Of a stretch of DNA of 64,000 nucleotides, positions 35,281 through 41,701 are shown in pieces (position 1 is the first letter of the stretch; every line of letters begins with the position of its first letter). A program made the position numbers and the translations under genes. A model generated the notes under the pieces. It saw only the letters and a program-made list of their open reading frames with translations, was not told the origin of the DNA and ran no database searches. The DNA is from Geobacter sp. UBA6151 (GTDB lineage Bacteria > Desulfobacterota > Desulfuromonadia > Geobacterales > Pseudopelobacteraceae). The DNA is taken from the NCBI GenBank assembly GCA_002423105.1, contig DIUT01000038.1, positions 1 to 64,000 on the forward strand. The letters are read 5' to 3'.

Positions 35281-36399
35281 TCAAAACGGAATTTCTCCAT
35301 CCAGTATTTCGTCGTACCGAGGAATTGCATCAAGCCTAGTGTGGAGATTCGACATAACAATGCGTTTCTTCTCAGGCGACAATCCTTTCAGCATCTGTAG
35401 AAAATCTCGGATTTTCCAAACGTGAAGCCCCTTTTGTCTTCGATAGTAACTGCCACGGATAATGCACCGTGCAACTACCGTAGAGTCAGGAACAAACTCC
35501 TCTAGCATGAAACTGCGGTATGCGTTATCAAGTCCGGTCTGAAACTTATCGATGTCATCCTGATACTTCGCTCCGTTTTCAACCTTCGTGATCTGCTTTT
35601 CTAGTGCGTCCGCAAAATCTCGGTAACAGGATATTTCGTCTTCACTGAAACCTATTTCGAGAAATCTGTCGCTCTGCAAGTTGCGCTCTACCTCAGAGAA
35701 TCTTGAAATACGATCCTCTGGGATTCGTTGGCACATTCTGCCAAGTATCGCGGCGTACTTGAAATCGTCGAGCCCGTTTTCCTGTATAATTCGTTCAAAG
35801 AGTTTTCCAACGAAATAAACCTCCGTAGCAAAATCGTAAATCTTCTTTGAAAACTCCTCTGGTGGTTCGCACCACCAATTCAGACTTATACTCTTGTCGA
35901 AGTCCTCTTGTTCGTGGACCTGTTTACCAAACCCAAAATCAATTATTTTGAGAGAACCGTCCTCACGTACCATCAGATTGAAAGGCCTGATGTCCCTATG
36001 TAGGATTCCGTTTGCCTCTAAATAATTGAAACCACTTATCGCCTGGATAAACACCTCATTGATCAGTTCAGGTGTTGTTCCTAAAAAAGCATCAATGTCT
36101 GTGCCGTCAATAAACTCCATAAGTATGTAGCCCGTGAGAACTTCAGGATAAAGATAGTAGTTGAAAATCCGCACAACGTTTTCATGGTACACGCGGTGAA
36201 GAATCTTCGTCTCACGAACAAAGTTGTCAAATAATTCTTGCCGACGCTCCTCATAGCAAGGCGTAAACTTTTTACATACAAATTGCTCGTCAATTTGGTC
36301 GTCATATAGAAGAACTGTCTTGCCGCACGCACCTTGGCCAAGCTCTTTAACAAGCTGGTAGTCGTGCCGCCGTATGAACTTGACTATTTCTTCATTCAT
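35281..36399 (-). CDS. Hanks-type protein kinase with unknown C-terminal domain
   Basis: A 372-residue protein with a complete eukaryote-like kinase domain (about 15-235): glycine loop GQGACG (21-26), VCKK lysine (43-44), Glu63, HRDIRPFN with catalytic Asp136 and Asn141, and DFG (154-156). The usual Lys after HRD is Arg138. Residues 240-372 match no family I know and have no membrane segment, so it is soluble. It lies in a mobile element's cargo block, last on the minus strand. Its substrate is unknown; a phage-defence or toxin-like role is possible by analogy with other kinases in defence loci, but this is inference. Confidence 0.85.
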   Translation of the reverse strand: MNEEIVKFIRRHDYQLVKELGQGACGKTVLLYDDQIDEQFVCKKFTPCYEERRQELFDNFVRETKILHRVYHENVVRIFNYYLYPEVLTGYILMEFIDGTDIDAFLGTTPELINEVFIQAISGFNYLEANGILHRDIRPFNLMVREDGSLKIIDFGFGKQVHEQEDFDKSISLNWWCEPPEEFSKKIYDFATEVYFVGKLFERIIQENGLDDFKYAAILGRMCQRIPEDRISRFSEVERNLQSDRFLEIGFSEDEISCYRDFADALEKQITKVENGAKYQDDIDKFQTGLDNAYRSFMLEEFVPDSTVVARCIIRGSYYRRQKGLHVWKIRDFLQMLKGLSPEKKRIVMSNLHTRLDAIPRYDEILDGEIPF

Positions 36400-36422
36400 T
36401 GACTAACTCCCTATGAGGTTGT

Positions 36423-36488
36423 GTTCAACGTCTTCAAGGCGCACCGGCGGAGCGAGGCGAAGACCGCGTGCCGCCCGCTGGTTAAGGC
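36423..36488 (-). other. attC-like recombination site after the two-gene unit
   Basis: A GC-rich 66 bp island in AT-rich DNA. On the minus strand GCCTTAAC (36488-36481, R'') begins 7 bases after the stop of the 129-residue gene. GGCGGCACGCGG pairs with CCGCCGGTGCGCC with bulged bases around a loop, and GTTGAAC (36429-36423) fits R' (GTTRRRY). R'' is the perfect 8-base complement of GTTAAGGC at 37381-37374, upstream of the two-gene unit, which is what a gene cassette's own 5' boundary should show. Confidence 0.65.
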
Positions 36489-36495
36489 TAGCAGT

Positions 36496-36885
36496 TCAGT
36501 CCTCTTCATCATCTGGAGCATTAATAAGGTGATCTATCCTACTATCCACGTCAGCTAATGTGCGGCGTATGGTCTCTAGTAAATTCCATAAACCTTCAGC
36601 GTTGCCGAACTCATATTCCAATTCGCCGTTATCATCAAGAAGCGCCCACACAATTTTCTCTGACCAATAAAATTTGTCATAGTCCTCGGAATAGTTTTGA
36701 ATGCGTGTTTCGCCTATGCCGATATGAGTGTCAGCATACCATGTGCTGTAAAAGTCAATCCACACGTCGTCAACTCCCGCCTTCAAAGCAAACGGGGGTT
36801 TAACCTTTTTCCAATCAATTTTTTTCTCTTTAGTAAGCCGATTTAGCTTCGATACCAATTTAGTATATTTGTCGGTAGGTTTCAT
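36496..36885 (-). CDS. Unknown 129-residue cargo protein
   Basis: A soluble, acidic protein with many aromatic residues (VWIDFYSTWYADTHIG, KFYWSEKIVWALLDDNGELEYEF) and an acidic tail (DDEED). I recognise no family or catalytic motif. Its ATG overlaps the stop of the 155-residue gene by ATGA, so the two are translated together and probably work together. An attC-like site follows its stop. Confidence 0.75.
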   Translation of the reverse strand: MKPTDKYTKLVSKLNRLTKEKKIDWKKVKPPFALKAGVDDVWIDFYSTWYADTHIGIGETRIQNYSEDYDKFYWSEKIVWALLDDNGELEYEFGNAEGLWNLLETIRRTLADVDSRIDHLINAPDDEED

Positions 36886-37349
36886 TGCTCCCTCCAGGAT
36901 GAATCTCTGCTGTCTTCTTTAACGCCTTGCAATATTCCCTGTATGTCAGAATAGATTTCCCAAGCTTCATCATCAAAGCTCCAACTGGTTTTACTGAAGA
37001 AGGGAAATATTATCGGACCGTCGTTTTTCATTCTCTTGGTTCTACCCAACAAAGAATCAATATTTTTTATTATCTCGCCGTTGGTTTTTCGTCTGAGGCT
37101 TTTCAAGGTGTACTCAAGTTTCTTAACTGTTAAAATTATTTCGTTTTTGTTGTCGCTGATGTTGTCCAGATAACTATTGAGATCTTTTGAGAAATCATCT
37201 AGTTGAGAAACTATCTCTGGTGTCCTCGCCCGATATTCGTAATGTTTACGAATTTTTCTCAGGTTGTACAAGACATACAGAGTAATAACTAAGCCGAGAA
37301 TCGAGCACCAGTTCCCGATATTTCCGAAGTTATCGCTAAGCCATTTCAT
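36882..37349 (-). CDS. Unknown 155-residue single-pass membrane protein
   Basis: An N-terminal membrane segment (about residues 13-30, CSILGLVITLYVLYNL) is followed by a basic stretch and a cytoplasmic alpha-helical region with coiled-coil character (SQLDDFSKDLNSYLDNISDNK, KKLEYTLKSL). No family is recognised. It is the first gene of the two-gene unit and starts 25 bases inside the 5' boundary at 37381. One small membrane protein plus one soluble partner is a layout common among defence and toxin modules, but no function is shown. Confidence 0.72.
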   Translation of the reverse strand: MKWLSDNFGNIGNWCSILGLVITLYVLYNLRKIRKHYEYRARTPEIVSQLDDFSKDLNSYLDNISDNKNEIILTVKKLEYTLKSLRRKTNGEIIKNIDSLLGRTKRMKNDGPIIFPFFSKTSWSFDDEAWEIYSDIQGILQGVKEDSRDSSWREQ

Positions 37350-37404
37350 ATTTCGGTACCATTTCTTTTAATCGCCTTAACTCATTATTGACCGGAAACG
37401 AATA

Positions 37405-37543
37405 GCATCTAATATTAGATGCCGGTTTATATATGTAGATGCTTGCATCTATATGTATATGCCTGTGTAGCATCTACATTTATATGCTTTGATCGAATTT
37501 TGCCGTTATCATGTCTGGACGCTTGGCATCTAATACTATATGC
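37405..37543. repeat. Iteron-like GCATCTA palindrome array
   Basis: Six copies of GCATCTA/TAGATGC and three of the variant TATATGC lie in 140 bp. They include an exact 18 bp palindrome GCATCTAATATTAGATGC (37405-37422), TAGATGCttGCATCTA (37436-37451), GCATCTA at 37470-37476, and GCATCTAATACTATATGC (37526-37543). It forms part of the 477-base gap (37350-37826) upstream of the initiator operon and may bind the initiator or a repressor. Confidence 0.75.
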
Positions 37544-37561
37544 ATTCCTGTTCGGCAGATA

Positions 37562-37590
37562 CACCCCCCGTTTCAGTAACACGGGGGGTG
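37562..37590. promoter_or_regulatory. Perfect hairpin, possible nick site or operator
   Basis: CACCCCCCGT (37562-37571) and ACGGGGGGTG (37581-37590) form a perfect 10 bp stem with loop TTCAGTAAC. No T-run follows on either strand, so a terminator is unlikely. It could be a nick site (dso or oriT) for the Rep_trans protein or an operator. Confidence 0.5.
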
Positions 37591-37646
37591 CTGGATACAT
37601 TTACTCGATATCACAACTTCACATTGCAATAAATGGTTTTTATAGC

Positions 37647-37709
37647 GGTCGGTGTGGCGTGGTTTCCTCCCTCTGGGGGGAGACCACACCACACCGACCT
37701 TTTGTTTTT
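37647..37709 (+). terminator. Very strong hairpin followed by T-runs
   Basis: GGTCGGTGTGG (37647-37657) pairs with CCACACCGACC (37689-37699), and the stem continues inward through GTGGT/ACCAC and CCTCC/GGGGG almost without a break, followed by TTTTGTTTTT. It lies 127 bases before the initiator operon. It may insulate that operon from upstream transcription, or serve as a replication or transfer hairpin. Confidence 0.65.
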
Positions 37710-37826
37710 AGAACAGAAAATTCCATTGGTGATTTTGCTGAATCCAATAATACGAAACATAAATTCGTTGACTTTCATGGTGATTGGACTATGATACGAA
37801 ACGTAAACTAATTTGGAGGTCGTTTC

Positions 37827-38318
37827 ATGGGCAAAGATTCATTCCCTTTTGTTGAAATCCCAGAGCATCTGAAAGAAATTATCGGCGTTCCTGACCCCGG
37901 TACTCGGCTTTACCGTGCCTATGGTTCAGAAGAAGACGGCTCAAAATGGTCAGATGCTGTTTTTGATATTTGTCATGGCGATGGATGTGTGTCTCCCGGT
38001 GGCGTGGCTATGTATGCTCGTGTTTCTCGTCCGGGTGTGCATCAGAAACTAAAGGCAGGTGGGTTGACCGGTTTCGTGTTCCATGTTGAAACAGATGCTT
38101 TCTTCGGCGGAAAAAAGCTTTCAGCTAATGCCATGTTCTATTGCTACATCCCTGTCAGCGAGTGCAAGGCGTGGGCGCAGGAATTGGCAAGAAAACGTGA
38201 CAAAGCGGAACTACAAAAAGAAGTTATGGGGGATGGAAACTTCGGTGACATGTATATTGATACTCCGCCCAAGCATCTTAAGGAAAAACACAAGAATGAG
38301 CGGAAGAAGCCCAAATGA
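37827..38318 (+). CDS. Unknown 163-residue protein encoded with the initiator
   Basis: A soluble protein with a basic C-terminus (LKEKHKNERKKPK). Its middle, CHGDGCVSPGGVAMYARVSRPG, has two cysteines and glycine-rich turns; I recognise no family. GGAGGT lies 8 bases before the ATG, and its stop overlaps the initiator start (AAATGA), so the two are coupled. The position before a Rep_trans gene suggests an accessory role in replication or transfer of the element. Confidence 0.8.
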   Translation: MGKDSFPFVEIPEHLKEIIGVPDPGTRLYRAYGSEEDGSKWSDAVFDICHGDGCVSPGGVAMYARVSRPGVHQKLKAGGLTGFVFHVETDAFFGGKKLSANAMFYCYIPVSECKAWAQELARKRDKAELQKEVMGDGNFGDMYIDTPPKHLKEKHKNERKKPK

Positions 38319-39409
38319 CAGCGGTTCCTTCTGATAATCTTGAGCTGCTTCTGCACGGTTTCGATTCCGTTTATTGTGCGTACTTCCTCGCGCCAACCGG
38401 CAGCAAGCCGCTTGATTTTCAGATGCTGGCTGAACAGCAAGAGTCCATCCGTCAATCCAAGCGGAAAGCGCCTCTCGTAATCACCCTCGGCAACTCTGAT
38501 TTCCTCCTCAAGCCCTATGGCACAAAATCCGGTTATCCTTTTGTCATAGAAAATGGCGACTTCAGTATTCAGCTTGGTGAATTCAACAAACCTAACTTTT
38601 ACGTTCAGTTTTACAGCCAAGCCCTTTGGCGCGAGTCAGCGTATCTTCTGCATGAAAAATTCCTGAAATGGGCTGCGTCTGTTGGATTTACGCCATACCG
38701 GTCTGAAAGCCTCTCCCGTGTTGACTACTGTTTTGACTACAATCTGCCGGAAGTAGATTTTGATGAAGATTGCTTCAAGAGCACAAGCGTTAAGGATAGC
38801 AAGCATCGCGGCAGCCGTAAGCCCCAGACATTCACCTATGGAGGCGGCGGTGACATCATGTTGCGGGTTTACGATAAGGTGGCAGAGATCAAGCAGAAGA
38901 GTGACAAGGTCTGGTTTTATACGCTCTGGGGGCAAGATGAAAATGTATGGCGCATAGAGTGGCAGGTGCGAAAAGAGGTGCTCAAGGATTTCAGTATTGC
39001 AACCTTCGATGATCTCAAAATGCAAATTGGCGACTTTTTGCGTTATCTTTCAACAGAGCATACGTCATTACGAAAACCCACTGATGACAGTAATTCCTCG
39101 CGCTGGCCGCTTCATCCCCTTTGGATTGATCTCCTTAAACAGATTGGACAACTGAATCATTTGGGCGTTTCCAGAATTCACGGGCAAAACTCGGTTCTTG
39201 AGGAACGCATGATGCGTATGGCTATTGCCGTGCATGGCTACCTCAAGCAAGTGGCCGCTGTGCATTGCGTACAGACAGGAAAGCCGCTGATAGACGTGCA
39301 TGAGGCTCTGAGCGTCATTAATTCACGTATTCAGAAATTGCATGAGCCGCTTGCATGGCAAGCAGATGTTGAAAGTCGAATCAAAAAAATAGGGCTTGGG
39401 CAGTGGTGA
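38315..39409 (+). CDS. Rep_trans / MobT-like replication initiation or relaxase protein
   Basis: A 364-residue protein that resembles the Rep_trans family of rolling-circle initiators and MobT relaxases (Tn916 Orf20). Seen are SRVDYCFDY (134-142), RVYDKVAEI with the candidate nicking tyrosine (about 186), and WRIEWQVRKE (212-221), in the family order. It would nick one strand of the element's circular form to start replication or transfer. The call rests on motif recall; which of the two roles applies is not decided by sequence. Confidence 0.75.
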   Translation: MTAVPSDNLELLLHGFDSVYCAYFLAPTGSKPLDFQMLAEQQESIRQSKRKAPLVITLGNSDFLLKPYGTKSGYPFVIENGDFSIQLGEFNKPNFYVQFYSQALWRESAYLLHEKFLKWAASVGFTPYRSESLSRVDYCFDYNLPEVDFDEDCFKSTSVKDSKHRGSRKPQTFTYGGGGDIMLRVYDKVAEIKQKSDKVWFYTLWGQDENVWRIEWQVRKEVLKDFSIATFDDLKMQIGDFLRYLSTEHTSLRKPTDDSNSSRWPLHPLWIDLLKQIGQLNHLGVSRIHGQNSVLEERMMRMAIAVHGYLKQVAAVHCVQTGKPLIDVHEALSVINSRIQKLHEPLAWQADVESRIKKIGLGQW

Positions 39410-39594
39410 CACGGGAGCACATAGAGCAACTGATTAATCCCCGCATCAATCAATTGTTGCTCGTGGCTCAATCTTCACTACCTGACAGCCAGTTTCAGGC
39501 ATTCAGAAAGATTATGCTCAATGAGTTTGGGAACAGCGGATTAGGCAAGGAATTGGACAGGCTTTTCAAGGAGAATCGGTACAAGGAAAGGTAA
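39406..39594 (+). CDS. Small unknown protein of the element
   Basis: A 62-residue helical protein (VTREHIEQLINPRINQLLL) starting at GTG and overlapping the initiator's stop (GTGA); another GTG lies three bases earlier. No family is recognised. Coupling suggests it belongs with the initiator. Confidence 0.6.
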   Translation: MTREHIEQLINPRINQLLLVAQSSLPDSQFQAFRKIMLNEFGNSGLGKELDRLFKENRYKER

Positions 39595-39638
39595 GGCTCG
39601 GGCAGGAATACACTGTGCACAGAAGGGGTGTATCATGC

Positions 39639-39794
39639 GTGAGCAATCGCAAAGCGGAAGTTGATGTTACATTTACGGTGAAGTTCAAGAGGATCGGCAG
39701 CGAAACGACCCAAGAAGAGTTGCGGCTTATTCGTGCGCACTTGGGAACATTGTTGCAGCAAGTGATCCGAGCAACTGAAACAGAGGAGGAGTAA
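39639..39794 (+). CDS. 51-residue unknown protein before the recombinase
   Basis: GTG at 39639 preceded by AAGGGG opens a 51-codon frame ending TAA at 39792, three bases before the recombinase ATG. The product is charged, with FTVKFKRIG, EELRLIRAHLGTLL and an acidic end (ETEEE). Its own end carries the recombinase's Shine-Dalgarno sequence (GAGGAGGAG). It could be a small directionality or regulatory factor, by position only. Confidence 0.55.
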   Translation: MSNRKAEVDVTFTVKFKRIGSETTQEELRLIRAHLGTLLQQVIRATETEEE

Positions 39795-39797
39795 GGG

Positions 39798-41423
39798 ATG
39801 ATAGTTGCCCTTTATGCGCGGGTTTCCACAACCAAACAGGCTGAGAAAGATTTGTCCATTCCTGACCAATTACGTCAGATGAAAGAGTGGTGCAAGTCTC
39901 GACACTATCAGGTTGCAATTGAGTATGTCGAGCCGGGAGCATCGGCCACCGATAATCGCCGTCCGATCTTTCAGCAGATGATTGCTGAAGCCTGCGTTTC
40001 GCCTCCTCCTTTTGACGCCATTATCATTCATAGTCTTTCGAGATTCTTCCGTGACTCCATCGAGTTTGGCCTGTATGAGCGGCGTCTGAAAAAACATGGA
40101 GTCATTATCATCTCCATGACCCAGCAGACAAGTGATGATCCGGCGGGTGAAATGGCCCGTCGGATTTTCAGTCTGTTTGATGAATACCAGAGCAAAGAAA
40201 ACGGCAAGCATACCCTGCGGGCTATGAAGGAGAATGCCCGGCAGGGATATTTCAACGGTTCAACTCCTCCATACGGTTATCGCAAGGTTGAAGTTGATGT
40301 TAAGGGAAATAAAGGAAAGAAAAAACGGCTCGAACCCGATCCGGTTGAAGCGGCAATCGTTAATAGAATATTCCAGCTTCATGCAGACGGCTATCAGGGA
40401 CAACAGCTTGGTGTCAGGGGTATAGCGGCATATCTCAATAACCGTGGTTTGACCATGCGCGGGAGTTCTTGGCGAAAGACCTTTGTTCATGACATGTTGA
40501 CAAATCGGCTCTATCTTGGCGAATACACCTTTAACAAGATTGAAGGTAAGACCAGAAAAGTTAAGCCGGAACATGAATGGATTACTGTCAGTGTTGAGCC
40601 AATAATTGATGCTGAAACATTTGATCAGGTAAAATTAAGGCTGGAAAATCATTCCTCGGCAAAAATCCCTCCTCGTGTTGCCAACTCTCCCACGCTCTTA
40701 ACAGGACTTATCAAATGCGGTTCGTGTGGTGCAAGCATGACCATTGCAACCGGCAAGAGTGGCCGTTACCGCTATTACAAGTGCTCAAGAAAAATCAATG
40801 ACCTTTCACATGGGCAAAGATGCCAGAACAGCAATGTGCCAATGGAAAAGCTCGACAGCCTTGTTTTGGGGACCGTAGCGGAGAGGATTTTTACTCCTGA
40901 ACGGGTCGAGCTGATGATGAAAGAGCTACAGGATGGCTTGAAGCATGCTCAAGCCGATCAGCATGAACAAATCAGGCTGCTGACAAAAGAGCTTGAGGAT
41001 GTGAAGCAACAGACTGACAAACTTTATGATGCAGTGGGAAAAGGGTATTTACCCCTTAATAACTCGCTTCAAGAGCATTCGCACCGGCATGAAGTCCGTC
41101 GTCAGGAAATCTTGATGGAACTGGCAAGCTTGAAACGCCAGAAAGAAATGCCACTGAAGAAGCTTGGCAAGAAACATATTGCCGCCTTCTGCTCTGCTCT
41201 CAAGGAAAAGCTTTGTGACAAGGCGTCAAACTTCGGAAAGGAATATTTGAAACTGCTGGTGGACGAAATCAGAGTGGTGAAAAAAGAAGTGCACCTGTCA
41301 GGGAGCTATTCGGCTTTGGCAGGTGCACTCTGTATGTCAACAAAACCGGCACTCGAAATGGTGCCCAGTTTTGTCCCTGTATGGCTCCCCAGCGCGGACT
41401 CGAACCACGGACATGGTGATTAA
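39798..41423 (+). CDS. Large serine recombinase (integrase)
   Basis: A 541-residue site-specific recombinase. The resolvase domain has YARVSTTKQ with catalytic Ser10. A recombinase domain follows (about 150-290), then a zinc ribbon with Cys307, Cys310, Cys329 and Cys342, and a coiled coil. It should integrate and excise this element. GGAGGAG lies before the ATG. The last codons run into the antisense of tRNA-Asn: the final ten residues and stop come from the tRNA. In the excised circle the frame would instead continue through 35172 to TAA at 35214. Confidence 0.93.
   Translation: MIVALYARVSTTKQAEKDLSIPDQLRQMKEWCKSRHYQVAIEYVEPGASATDNRRPIFQQMIAEACVSPPPFDAIIIHSLSRFFRDSIEFGLYERRLKKHGVIIISMTQQTSDDPAGEMARRIFSLFDEYQSKENGKHTLRAMKENARQGYFNGSTPPYGYRKVEVDVKGNKGKKKRLEPDPVEAAIVNRIFQLHADGYQGQQLGVRGIAAYLNNRGLTMRGSSWRKTFVHDMLTNRLYLGEYTFNKIEGKTRKVKPEHEWITVSVEPIIDAETFDQVKLRLENHSSAKIPPRVANSPTLLTGLIKCGSCGASMTIATGKSGRYRYYKCSRKINDLSHGQRCQNSNVPMEKLDSLVLGTVAERIFTPERVELMMKELQDGLKHAQADQHEQIRLLTKELEDVKQQTDKLYDAVGKGYLPLNNSLQEHSHRHEVRRQEILMELASLKRQKEMPLKKLGKKHIAAFCSALKEKLCDKASNFGKEYLKLLVDEIRVVKKEVHLSGSYSALAGALCMSTKPALEMVPSFVPVWLPSADSNHGHGD
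41274..41390 (+). repeat. Right flank repeat / attR at tRNA-Asn
   Basis: Matches the left flank at 35057-35171. It covers the 3' end of the recombinase gene, the inverted repeat GTGCACCTG/CAGGTGCAC (41289-41297, 41320-41328), the imperfect palindrome AACAAAACCGGCAC...GTGCCCAGTTTTGT (about 41339-41375), and the core TATGGCTCCCC, which includes the encoded CCA end of the tRNA. Confidence 0.8.
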
Positions 41424-41457
41424 CAGTCACCCGCTCTACCGACTGAGCTACTGGGGA
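41382..41457 (-). tRNA. tRNA-Asn (GUU)
   Basis: A 76-base cloverleaf on the minus strand. The acceptor arms are TCCCCAG and CTGGGGA. The D arm GCTC/GAGC, the anticodon arm GGTGA-CTGTTAA-TCACC with anticodon GTT, and the T arm CGTGG-TTCGAGT-CCGCG are all complete. The 3' CCA is encoded. It is the integration site of the element and stays intact. Confidence 0.95.
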
Positions 41458-41474
41458 AAAGAGATTGCGTAACT

Positions 41475-41502
41475 ATCATAATTTTTCTGTGGCCGTCAAC
41501 AA
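41475..41502 (-). promoter_or_regulatory. Promoter for tRNA-Asn
   Basis: On the minus strand TTGTTG (41502-41497), 16 bases, then TATGAT (41480-41475), 18 bases before the tRNA. TTGACG with TAGTTA at 18 bases is an overlapping alternative. Confidence 0.5.
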
Positions 41503-41552
41503 AAAATTACTGGTGGCTCTCTGGTTGCTTTTGCCGTGGGCATTTGTTCGTA

Positions 41553-41581
41553 TTTCCTGCTGGTCAATGGCCAGCAGGAAA
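41553..41581. other. Perfect inverted repeat upstream of rng
   Basis: TTTCCTGCTGG (41553-41563) and CCAGCAGGAAA (41571-41581) form an 11 bp stem with a 7-base loop in the 244-base gap between tRNA-Asn and rng. No T-run follows. RNase E genes often control their own mRNA through leader structures; this could be such a leader, but that is inference. Confidence 0.5.
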
Positions 41582-41701
41582 TGACGACGCTTGCCACGGA
41601 CGCCGTTCTTTTGGAAGATACCATTCTTTACTTGGATTATCTGCCGTACATCAGTATAATTCACCGATTTTTTAGCTGTAACGGAAAGGATCCAACCAAG
41701 C

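Larger units (their letters stand above)
35161..41390. mobile_element. About 6.2 kb integrative (possibly mobilisable) element at tRNA-Asn
   Basis: The region between two copies of the core TATGGCTCCCC (35161-35171 and 41380-41390) is visibly more AT-rich than its neighbours. It carries a large serine recombinase at its right end, a Rep_trans/MobT-like initiator, three small genes, a palindrome-rich control region, and a cargo block of a kinase and two unknown genes. The right core is the 3' end of tRNA-Asn, which stays intact. No type IV secretion genes are present, so transfer would need a helper. Confidence 0.85.

Noticed and set aside
34934..35425. A 163-codon plus-strand frame across the left flank
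   Set aside because: It starts inside cpoB's leader, crosses the frameshifted recombinase remnant and ends in the kinase gene; no coherent protein.
37405..37543. CRISPR array
   Set aside because: The repeats are 7 bp, inverted and unevenly spaced, with no unique spacers and no cas genes.
37562..37590. Rho-independent terminator at the C/G-run hairpin
   Set aside because: No T-run follows on either strand.
37419..37811. A 130-codon plus-strand frame rich in Cys and Tyr
   Set aside because: It runs through the palindrome array and both hairpins, has no ribosome binding site, and its composition comes from the repeats.
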